Of a stretch of 29,903 bases of DNA, positions 1 to 5,622 are shown piece after piece. Within the stretch, counting starts at the first letter, position 1. Every line of letters begins with the position of its first letter. The stretch is from QHCA01 sp038237645. Its GTDB lineage: Bacteria > Actinomycetota > Actinomycetes > Mycobacteriales > QHCA01. The DNA is taken from assembly GCA_038237645.1 (NCBI GenBank), contig JBBRYN010000041.1, forward strand, positions 1 through 29,903, in the 5' to 3' direction. Position numbers and translations under genes: made by a program. Under the pieces are notes generated by a model. That model ran no database searches. It had not been told where the DNA came from and saw only the letters and a list, made by a program, of their open reading frames with translations.

Positions 1-111
1 CGCATCGGACATCGACCAGCAGTTGCCCTCCGCGCATTCGTCCAGCCCGGCCTCCACCCGGCACACCCCAACCAGCAGCGGATGCACCGGCGGCGCCAAC
101 CCCTGCGACAT
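1..111 (-). CDS. DUF222/HNH endonuclease-like protein, N-terminal 37 codons (runs off window)
   Basis: Only the beginning of this gene lies in the window, read leftwards from an ATG at 109-111 and still open at base 1. The residues show the pattern that opens actinobacterial DUF222 proteins: a short hydrophobic start, a 'LDEC' stretch and then 'CWSMSDA', matching the family's W-S-[ML]-S-D signature before its helical repeats. Full-length members usually end in an HNH nuclease domain and are multicopy in actinobacteria; their role is unclear. A TAGGTT hexamer at 118-123 on the same strand lies 6 nt before the ATG, so the message may be leaderless. Family assignment rests on a short motif; the start is better supported than the function. 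Confidence 0.5.
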   Translation of the reverse strand, partial: MSQGLAPPVHPLLVGVCRVEAGLDECAEGNCWSMSDA

Positions 112-433
112 GACCCCAACCTAACCGCCGGGTACGACAATTTCGGCATCGGGGAACCCTTGTGGACAAAGAATTTCTCAGCATTCACGCAAGCACCAGG
201 TATCTCGCGACCGTGTCCGACTCGGGGAAGCCGGCCTATCGAGCGGGTCGGCGTGACCGCCGCAGGTCCAGTGTGGAGGACAGCAGGACGTACCGAAGAG
301 TTCGCGGTGTCGAACTCGAACGTCAACCTCGTGTATCGCGGGCTCGACCTGCAGGCCGGGCGGGCTTGCGCAAGCATGAATCGAACGTCGCCGGCTGTGC
401 CCCCTCATCTGGTCAGAAGACCCTTTGTCGAGA
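112..433. other. Intergenic stretch without a supportable gene
   Basis: Apart from the leftward promoter-like hexamer at 118-123, I see no gene here. Open frames on the plus strand across this region have no recognisable motif and no convincing ribosome-binding site. I looked for a selenocysteine tRNA because of the nearby SelA-like remnant and found none. Confidence 0.5.
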
Positions 434-984
434 TCAACAAGCCTTCACCGCAACAGTGATGATCTCGGGGCTGGCGTCGGTGAACGGCTGCCGATCCCAG
501 TCGCCGAACTGCTCAACGATCCGCCAACCGGCATCGGTCAGGAAGGCGGACAGCAGGTCCACGTCCAGGAACCGCAAGGTGCTCCGGCTGACCTGTGGCC
601 GGTCCCATCCCGCGCTGGTGAACGTCGAGGTGAAGCTGACGCTGTCGCCCTCAACGGGAGTCTCCACCTGGTGCGCCATTCGTACGACTGCCCCGGCGCG
701 GTCGACGATCGAGACCGCGATGTCCGGAGTCCAGCGCCGCCACTCGCCGAACGACGGGTTGCGGGTCTCGAAGACGAACCGGCCCTTGTCGGTGAGGGCC
801 GACCGGATCGCGCCGAGCGAGTCCCGTACCTGATCGTCCTCGACGAGCACCTGAAAGGCTTGACCGGTCATGACGACCAGGTCGAACTCGCCGTCCCAGC
901 GGTTGCCGCCGACCGTCGGCAGATCACCGAGGATCCACTCGATGTCCGACCGGCGACGGGGTCGCCGAACTGGTGATCCACCAC
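434..984 (-). pseudogene. Class I SAM-dependent methyltransferase with internal deletion
   Basis: The leftward frame ending at 434 encodes about 170 residues of a class I methyltransferase, starting at 'DIEWILGD' and including 'FDLVVMTGQAFQVL', 'GRFVFETRNP' and an aromatic-rich C-terminal half. This matches the region after the first nucleotide-binding strand of the fold. The glycine-rich SAM-binding motif I and the helix before it, normally about 60-70 residues, are absent. Just upstream, in another frame, a GTG at 982-984 opens 'VDHQFGDP', which resembles the N-terminus of the same family, so the simplest reading is an internal deletion plus frame change near 950. Without motif I it should not bind SAM. 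The original substrate is unknown. Confidence 0.6.
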
Positions 985-1035
985 TGCGCCTGTCTATCAA
1001 CGCCCGTCGGCGACCGCGACGCGATAACCACCTCG

Positions 1036-1041
1036 TAGCCT
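1036..1041 (+). promoter_or_regulatory. -10-like hexamer before the SelA-like remnant
   Basis: TAGCCT fits the actinobacterial TANNNT -10 pattern and ends 7 nt before the GTG at 1049, the spacing expected for a leaderless transcript. No convincing -35 element is seen. It may drive the remnant and the overlapping nucleotidyltransferase gene. Confidence 0.35.
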
Positions 1042-1048
1042 GTCTGGG

Positions 1049-1177
1049 GTGGACGACGCGCGGGTGGACGACGCGCGCCGGCGGGTGCCGCGGACCGACG
1101 TGGTGCTGGCCGAGCCGTGCCTGGCCGCGCCGCAGCGCCGGCTGCCCGACGACCGCCGGCGGGTGCTCAGTGACTGA
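1049..1177 (+). pseudogene. SelA-like N-terminal remnant (42 codons)
   Basis: A GTG at 1049 opens a 42-codon frame containing 'DDARRRVPRTDVVLAEP', closely resembling the N-terminus of actinobacterial L-seryl-tRNA(Sec) selenium transferase, which typically reads D-P-R-R-R-V-P-R-T-D-x-L-L. The homology stops after about 27 residues and the frame closes at 1175-1177, overlapping the next start by 8 nt, so the roughly 400-residue PLP enzyme is missing. The first codons are also duplicated (a 15-bp tandem repeat beginning GTGGACGACGCG). MobA-like genes often sit with formate dehydrogenase and selenocysteine genes, which makes a deleted locus plausible. Alternatively it is a short leader ORF whose resemblance is accidental. 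Confidence 0.4.
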
Positions 1178-1769
1178 ATACGACGCCGTCCTGCTGGCGG
1201 GTGGCCGCGCGACCCGGCTCGGCGGCCGGCCCAAGCCGGCGCTGCGGGTCGGCGGGGTGAGGTTGCTCGATCGGGTGCTGGCCGCGGTAGCCGGTGCCGG
1301 GCGCCGGATCGTCGTCGGCCCGGCACAGCGGCCCGCCGTCAGCGGGCCCGTCGTCGCCGTGCCGTACACCGTCACCTGCGAGGATCCGCCCGGCGGCGGG
1401 CCGGTCGCCGCCATCGCGGCCGGATTGGAGCAGGTGGTCGCGCCGGTGGTCGTCGTACTCGCCGCCGACCTGCCCTTCCTGACTCCGGCAACGGTGGACG
1501 GGCTGCTGGCCGAGCTGGCCCGAGGCGGGGACGTCGCCGTGCTGCTGGACGCGGCCGGCCGGGACCAACTGCTGGTGGCCGCATGGCACACCGCCGCGCT
1601 GCGCGATCGGCTGACCGGGCTCGGGGAGCCGGCCGGCCAGCCGGTGCGCCGGCTGCTCGACGGCATCGAGGTAGCCAGGGTGGCGAGCCGGGCCGTAGCC
1701 GGGCAGCCGCCGCCCTGGCTCGACTGTGACACCGAAGCGGACCTGCGCCGGGCGAGGGAGTGGACTTGA
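1170..1769 (+). CDS. MobA-like molybdenum cofactor guanylyltransferase
   Basis: This 199-residue protein has the GT-A nucleotidyltransferase fold of MobA, which joins GMP to molybdopterin to make the bis-MGD cofactor of enzymes such as formate dehydrogenase. The N-terminal signature reads 'LLAGGRATRLGGRPKP', the L-A-G-G-x-[ST]-x-R-[LM]-G-x-x-K nucleotide-binding loop, and 'LAADLPFL' near residue 98 carries the metal-binding aspartate. Length is normal for MobA. The GTG at 1170 is chosen because it places the signature at residue 8; the frame is open further upstream, but those residues belong to the overlapping SelA-like frame. Related sugar or CTP nucleotidyltransferases cannot be fully excluded. 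Confidence 0.72.
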   Translation: MTEYDAVLLAGGRATRLGGRPKPALRVGGVRLLDRVLAAVAGAGRRIVVGPAQRPAVSGPVVAVPYTVTCEDPPGGGPVAAIAAGLEQVVAPVVVVLAADLPFLTPATVDGLLAELARGGDVAVLLDAAGRDQLLVAAWHTAALRDRLTGLGEPAGQPVRRLLDGIEVARVASRAVAGQPPPWLDCDTEADLRRAREWT

Positions 1770-1856
1770 GCGTGCTGCAGGAGTGCCGGCCGGGCGGTGT
1801 AGCTGGGTGATGGCCGGGGCACCACCTGGGACATCACAGGCAGCCAGGCGGTAGAC

Positions 1857-2987
1857 GTGGCCCGGGCAGCGGCGTTCAGCCTGCTTCGGGCGGAGGCGCT
1901 GACCCTGCAGCGCAGCATCATGCCGGAGGACACCTTCCAGCCCGAGGAGCTGGAGGTCTGCGCGCGCTACCTGCCCGGCGTCGAGGGCACCGAGGTCGGT
2001 GGCGACTGGTACGACGTCATCCCGCTCGCCGCCGGCCGGGTAGGGCTGGTGATCGGTGACGTCATGGGCCGCGGGGTGCGCGCCGCGGCCGTGATGGGCC
2101 AGCTGCGCACCGCCATCCGGGCGTACTCCCGGCTCGACATCCCGCCCGCCGAGCTGCTCGGACAGCTCGACGGGCTGGTTGCCGAGCTGAAGGACGAGCA
2201 GATCGTCACCTGCACCTACGCCGTCTTCGACCCCGCCTCCAAGGTGGTGACCATGGCCAGCGCCGGTCACCTGCCGCCGATCGTCGTACGGACAGATGGC
2301 ACCACCGTGATGGTGCCGATCCAGGTCGGCGCACCGCTCGGCGTGGGCATCGGGGTGTTCGATGAGCACCAGCTGACCCTGGACCCGGGTGCCCAGCTGG
2401 CGATGTATACCGACGGGCTGGTGGAGCGCCGCGAGGCAGACATCGATTCCGGCATCGCGACGCTGATGGACGTGCTCGGCAGGTCACACCGCGACATGGA
2501 GATGCAGTGCGACGCCGTGCTGCAGCAGGCGGGCGGCACCGCCGGGTTCGACGACGATGTCGCCCTGCTGCTCGTGCGGCTGCCGGTGGCACCCGAGGCC
2601 CGCGGCGAAGTCGAGCGGCTGGCCGTGCCACGAGGCATCCGGTCAGTGCGGCTGGTCCGTCGGCTCTGCCTGGCGCTGTTCCCCCGATGGCAGCTCGACC
2701 GGGAGGTGGCCGACGCCGCGAGTCTCGTCGTCAACGAGCTGGTCACCAACGCACTGCTGTACGGGGGAAACCCGGTCGAGCTGGTGCTACGCCGGACGGC
2801 GACCATGCTCTACGTCGAGGTGTTCGATGCCAGCGGGCACCTGCCGCGACGGCGGCTCGCCTCGACCGACGACGAGGGCGGCCGCGGGTTGCACCTGGTC
2901 GCCACGCTGTCCGGGCGCTGGGGGGTACGTCCGGCCGGTGATGGCAAGGCGGTATGGGCGGCGATCTCGCTGAACCGCGTGCGCTGA
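1857..2987 (+). CDS. PP2C-type (SpoIIE/RsbU) phosphatase fused to HATPase_c domain
   Basis: A 376-residue regulator. Residues about 10-240 form an RsbU/SpoIIE-like PP2C phosphatase: 'LTLQRSIMP' linker helix, metal-binding 'GGDWYDV' (D50) and 'GDVMGRG' (D68), and a late 'GFDDDVALLLVRL'. Residues about 255-376 form a GHKL ATP-binding domain with N-box 'NELVTNALLYG' and G-box 'GGRGLHL', as in anti-sigma factor kinases of the RsbW/SpoIIAB type. Such proteins set anti-sigma-factor antagonist phosphorylation in partner-switching circuits; here both activities would lie on one chain. No anti-anti-sigma gene is adjacent. Upstream in-frame codons 1803-1856 look coding-like but have no start, hinting at loss of an N-terminal sensor domain. 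Confidence 0.8.
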   Translation: MARAAAFSLLRAEALTLQRSIMPEDTFQPEELEVCARYLPGVEGTEVGGDWYDVIPLAAGRVGLVIGDVMGRGVRAAAVMGQLRTAIRAYSRLDIPPAELLGQLDGLVAELKDEQIVTCTYAVFDPASKVVTMASAGHLPPIVVRTDGTTVMVPIQVGAPLGVGIGVFDEHQLTLDPGAQLAMYTDGLVERREADIDSGIATLMDVLGRSHRDMEMQCDAVLQQAGGTAGFDDDVALLLVRLPVAPEARGEVERLAVPRGIRSVRLVRRLCLALFPRWQLDREVADAASLVVNELVTNALLYGGNPVELVLRRTATMLYVEVFDASGHLPRRRLASTDDEGGRGLHLVATLSGRWGVRPAGDGKAVWAAISLNRVR

Positions 2988-2991
2988 GCGG

Positions 2992-3777
2992 TCAGTACCA
3001 GCCGTGACTCTGTGAGTGACCCCAGGCGGAGCACGGGGATCCGTAGCGGGACTTGATGTAGCCCAGGCCCCACTTGATCTGGGTCACCGGGTTGGTCCGC
3101 CAGTCACTGCCGACGCTGGCCATCTTGGAGCCGGGCAGCGCCTGGGGGATGCCGTAGGCGCCGGAGCTGCGGTTTTGCGCCAGGTAGTTCCACCGCGACT
3201 CGCGTGTCCACAGGCTGTCGAGGCAGGTGAACTGGATGCCGTCCCACCGGTAGGTCGCAGCGGCGAGCACGCGTGCCGCCGAGCGCGGATCCCGGGTGGC
3301 TGATCGACTGGCCCGGTCGAGGAGCACCCGCGGGTCGGGGGCCTTCGGAGCCCTGACCTGGAAGAGTGCCCGGGCGGCCGGGGTGAAGTCTGCCGTGCCG
3401 GTCAGCACCCGGTGCTGGATGCCGGCCAGGGCGCGTCCCTGCTGCACCGCCGGTGCCTGGGCCACGGCGACAAGGAGGAAGAAACCGACCAGGCCCGCCA
3501 TCGCGACCCACCGGGGAACGGCCCGGCCGCCGGGCAGTCCGGGACGGCCGCCCCCCGGGCGGCTGTTCTGGGGGTGCCGGTGCTGCGGCTGGCGGTCCTG
3601 CGGGTGACGGTGCCGCCCGGCCGAGCGGATGGCATCTCCGGCCGACTGCCGCGGCGGCGCCTCGGCGGCCGGCGCGGCGGGATAGCGGATCGCCGGGGCT
3701 GCGACCGGGGCCGCAATCCGACGATGCCGTCCGGTATGGACGCTATGGGCGGGCATGCGATAAAGGGTCGCCTTCAC
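2992..3777 (-). CDS. Membrane-anchored lytic transglycosylase-like protein
   Basis: About 261 residues. Residues 1-88 are basic and rich in Pro, His and Arg; 90-108 form one transmembrane segment ('VAMAGLVGFFLLVAVAQ'); the C-terminal ~85 residues are a transglycosylase/lysozyme-like domain with 'LWTRESRWNYLAQN', where E193 is the likely catalytic acid, followed by 'GAYGIPQALPGSKMAS' and 'IKSRYGSPCSAWGH'. Two cysteines probably form a disulfide outside the membrane. The family cleaves peptidoglycan and relates to resuscitation-promoting factors. The start is uncertain: GTG at 3777 gives the longest protein, while ATG at 3756 has a better leader (GAAGGCGA). It diverges from the TasA-like gene and converges with the phosphatase gene. 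Confidence 0.75.
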   Translation of the reverse strand: MKATLYRMPAHSVHTGRHRRIAAPVAAPAIRYPAAPAAEAPPRQSAGDAIRSAGRHRHPQDRQPQHRHPQNSRPGGGRPGLPGGRAVPRWVAMAGLVGFFLLVAVAQAPAVQQGRALAGIQHRVLTGTADFTPAARALFQVRAPKAPDPRVLLDRASRSATRDPRSAARVLAAATYRWDGIQFTCLDSLWTRESRWNYLAQNRSSGAYGIPQALPGSKMASVGSDWRTNPVTQIKWGLGYIKSRYGSPCSAWGHSQSHGWY

Positions 3778-3781
3778 GTCG

Positions 3782-3809
3782 TTTTCGGATGCCGTCGGCG
3801 CGAACCTTA
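3782..3809 (-). promoter_or_regulatory. Possible sigma-28-type promoter for the transglycosylase gene
   Basis: Read leftwards, TAAG (3806-3809) is followed after 16 nt by TCCGAAAA (3782-3789), a 6 of 8 match to the sigma-28 -10 element GCCGATAA. Spacing is one base longer than ideal. If used, transcription would start near 3776, favouring ATG 3756 as the start codon. Weak on its own; noted because the divergent gene has a much better match. Confidence 0.25.
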
Positions 3810-3910
3810 GCTTGCTTCGGCGCTGCCGTCACCACCCGCTTCCCGCTGGGCGGCATCCGGTGGCGGGTCCGGGCTCGCCGGTTCCCGGCTGTGGATCACC
3901 CGGATGGCTC

Positions 3911-3937
3911 TAAGGGTGGGGCAAGTCCGGCCGATAA
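3911..3937 (+). promoter_or_regulatory. Sigma-28/FliA/WhiG-type promoter before the TasA-like gene
   Basis: TAAG at 3911-3914, a 15-nt spacer, then GCCGATAA at 3930-3937. The FliA/SigD/WhiG consensus is TAAA-N15-GCCGATAA, so the -10 element is perfect, the spacing exact and only one -35 base differs. It lies 65 nt before the ATG at 4003. This family of sigma factors controls flagellar genes in many bacteria and spore development in Streptomyces. Confidence 0.65.
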
Positions 3938-4002
3938 CAACATCAAGAAGCGCGCAGGCAACCGCCTCGCGGGAGCGCACCACCGCCTACGAGGAGATAC
4001 AC

Positions 4003-4602
4003 ATGAATGAAATCGCCGCAAACCGGCTTCGGTCCTTCGCCAAGTGGTCGGCCGTCCCGGTCGCGCTCGTCGTGAGCGCGGCGATGGTCTGGAACGCCTC
4101 CTACTCCGCCTTCACGGCGACGACGACCAACCCGACCAACAACTGGTCGACCGGTACGGTGACGCTCGCCGACGACGACTCCAACACCGCGATGTTCACC
4201 GCCACGCTGCTCAAGCCCGGCTCCACCGGCAGCAAGTGCATCGTCGTGACCTCAACCGGCTCGCTGGCCGCCACGGTCAAGCTCTACGGCAGCGGCCATT
4301 CCGCCACCAACTCCCTCGACACCTATACCGACCTCGTCGTCGAGCAGGGCACCGGCGGCAGCTTCGCCAGCTGCACCGGCTTCGCCGTCGACGCCGGAGC
4401 GGCCAATACGTTCACCGGCACCCTGGCCGCCTTCGCCACCACCTACACCAACTTCGGTAACGGCTTCGGCACCTTCGCTCCTCCCGGTGGCTCGGCCTCG
4501 AAGACCTACAAGATCACCTACACGATCAACGCCGCCACCCCCGGCAGCTCGCAGGGCAGCACCGAGTCCCAGGGTCTGACCTGGGAGTCCCAGAACACCT
4601 AG
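4003..4602 (+). CDS. SipW-dependent TasA-like secreted surface protein
   Basis: A 199-residue secreted protein. Residues about 9-36 form a signal peptide ending 'NASYSAFTATTTN', the kind processed by SipW-type signal peptidases. The mature part is rich in Thr, Ser, Gly and Asn, with 'NNWSTGTVTLADDDS' and two cysteines (in 'SKCIVV' and 'FASCTG'), resembling TasA/camelysin-type fibre or biofilm proteins. The ATG at 4003 is preceded by GAGGAGA at 3991-3997. A SipW-like peptidase gene follows after a strong terminator and a second putative substrate lies beyond it. It sits behind a sigma-28/WhiG-type promoter, so production is probably stage- or motility-linked. Assignment to TasA itself is by resemblance and context. 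Confidence 0.7.
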   Translation: MNEIAANRLRSFAKWSAVPVALVVSAAMVWNASYSAFTATTTNPTNNWSTGTVTLADDDSNTAMFTATLLKPGSTGSKCIVVTSTGSLAATVKLYGSGHSATNSLDTYTDLVVEQGTGGSFASCTGFAVDAGAANTFTGTLAAFATTYTNFGNGFGTFAPPGGSASKTYKITYTINAATPGSSQGSTESQGLTWESQNT

Positions 4603-4613
4603 ACCGACCAGTG

Positions 4614-4659
4614 AGCGAAGATCCGGTTCCAGGCCACGGCCTGGGACCGGATCTTCGCT
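4614..4659 (+). terminator. Strong intrinsic terminator after the TasA-like gene
   Basis: The arm AGCGAAGATCCGGT (4614-4627) pairs with its exact complement at 4646-4659, and the inner bases continue with CCAGGC against GCCTGG around a CACG loop, giving about 21 base pairs with one T-G wobble. It starts 12 nt after the TAG at 4600-4602. The following bases are only weakly T-rich, so it is a U-poor actinobacterial hairpin. It probably separates the abundant surface protein message from the peptidase gene. Confidence 0.85.
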
Positions 4660-4844
4660 TTGCCCGGCCGCCTTCAGATCGGCCGGCCGGCCGCCGATGA
4701 CCAAGCCGGAGGGCGAAGCCTGCCCGCCAGGCGCCAACCGGTGCCTGACAACCAGATCAGGGCTTTTTCCGGCGTGAACGGAGCGGGCCCGGGACAGCTG
4801 GCCCGCGGTCGATCACCGGCCCCGGACGGCGGCTTGGAGCAGTC

Positions 4845-5582
4845 GTGTTTCGGGTGATCCTCGTGATGGCAGCCCGGGTCGTCCTGTGGGTCCTCGGCAC
4901 TCTGGTGGTGCTGTCGATCGCGCCGAACCTGCTGGGCTGGCACACCGACGTCGTGCTCACCGGGTCGATGTTGCCGAGCCTGAAGCCGGGCGACGTCATC
5001 GCCTACCAACCGGTGCCGCCCGACGCGTTGCTGCCAGGACAGATCATCCTGGTCAAGGACCCCGCCCACCACGGGCACCTGCTCTCCCACCGCTTCATGC
5101 GCCGGCTGGGCGACGGCTCGCTCATCACCCGCGGTGACGCCAACGGCCACGACGACTCGACGCCGGTGCCGGTGGCCTCGCTGCTGGGCAGGGGGAGGCT
5201 GGTCTTCCCCGGACTCGGCTCACCGCTGATGTGGTGGCAGCAGGGGCAGCGCGGGCGGACCGCCGCGACCGCCCTTGTCCTGTTGGCCACCATGGTCGTC
5301 GCCGCCGACGTGGTCGGTCCGAAGCGCAAGCGGGCCGAGGACGCCGAGGCGGAGCCGGGCACCGACCTGATCGCAGCCGCGGTTGTGGCACCGGCTGTGG
5401 CGTCGGTTGCGGAGCCAGTGGTCGAAGCCATCGCGCAGCCGGCCGTGGAGTTGAGAGCCGAGTCGCCCGCGCCACCGGTCGCAGCGCCCGTCGCAGAGCC
5501 GGCCGCGGAATCGGCCGCAGCGCCGATCACAGAGCCCGTCGCGCAAGACGTGGCCGAGCCGGCGGCTCGCCACCGGCTCTGA
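4845..5582 (+). CDS. SipW/SEC11-type signal peptidase I with Ala-Pro-Glu tail
   Basis: A 245-residue membrane peptidase of family S26B. Residues 5-28 form an N-terminal membrane anchor; 'VLTGSMLPSLKPGD' carries the nucleophile S41; 'LLSHRF' carries H82; 'TRGDANGHDD' (D98, D103) matches the acidic box of the Ser-His-Asp archaeal/SipW group rather than the Ser-Lys LepB group. A second membrane segment lies at about 139-155. Residues 165-245 are a low-complexity tail with repeated 'AEP' and 'VAEP', unusual for the family and possibly wall-spanning. GTG 4845 is chosen because the anchor starts directly after it. It should process the neighbouring TasA-like and FG-GAP precursors. Confidence 0.82.
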   Translation: MFRVILVMAARVVLWVLGTLVVLSIAPNLLGWHTDVVLTGSMLPSLKPGDVIAYQPVPPDALLPGQIILVKDPAHHGHLLSHRFMRRLGDGSLITRGDANGHDDSTPVPVASLLGRGRLVFPGLGSPLMWWQQGQRGRTAATALVLLATMVVAADVVGPKRKRAEDAEAEPGTDLIAAAVVAPAVASVAEPVVEAIAQPAVELRAESPAPPVAAPVAEPAAESAAAPITEPVAQDVAEPAARHRL

Positions 5583-5589
5583 GCTCGCT

Positions 5590-5616
5590 CAAGGTGCGGG
5601 CCCGTGGTGTCGATGG
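5590..5616 (+). promoter_or_regulatory. Weak sigma-28-like element before the FG-GAP gene
   Basis: CAAG (5590-5593), 15 nt, then GTCGATGG (5609-5616) shares layout with the promoter at 3911-3937 but matches GCCGATAA at only 5 of 8 positions. The start GTG at 5623 lies 6 nt downstream. It suggests possible co-regulation and no more. Confidence 0.2.
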
Positions 5617-5622
5617 TCGGTT

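Noticed and set aside
870..1169. Upstream extension of the MobA-like protein to an earlier in-frame start
   Set aside because: The added 100 residues have no homology, cover the methyltransferase and SelA-like remnants in other frames, and would put the nucleotide-binding loop far from its usual N-terminal position.
3840..4002. Cyclic-di-GMP or c-di-AMP riboswitch before the TasA-like gene
   Set aside because: GGTGGGGCAAG is suggestive at first sight, but the conserved cores of GEMM and ydaO types are absent, and the same bases are explained as the spacer of a sigma-28-type promoter.
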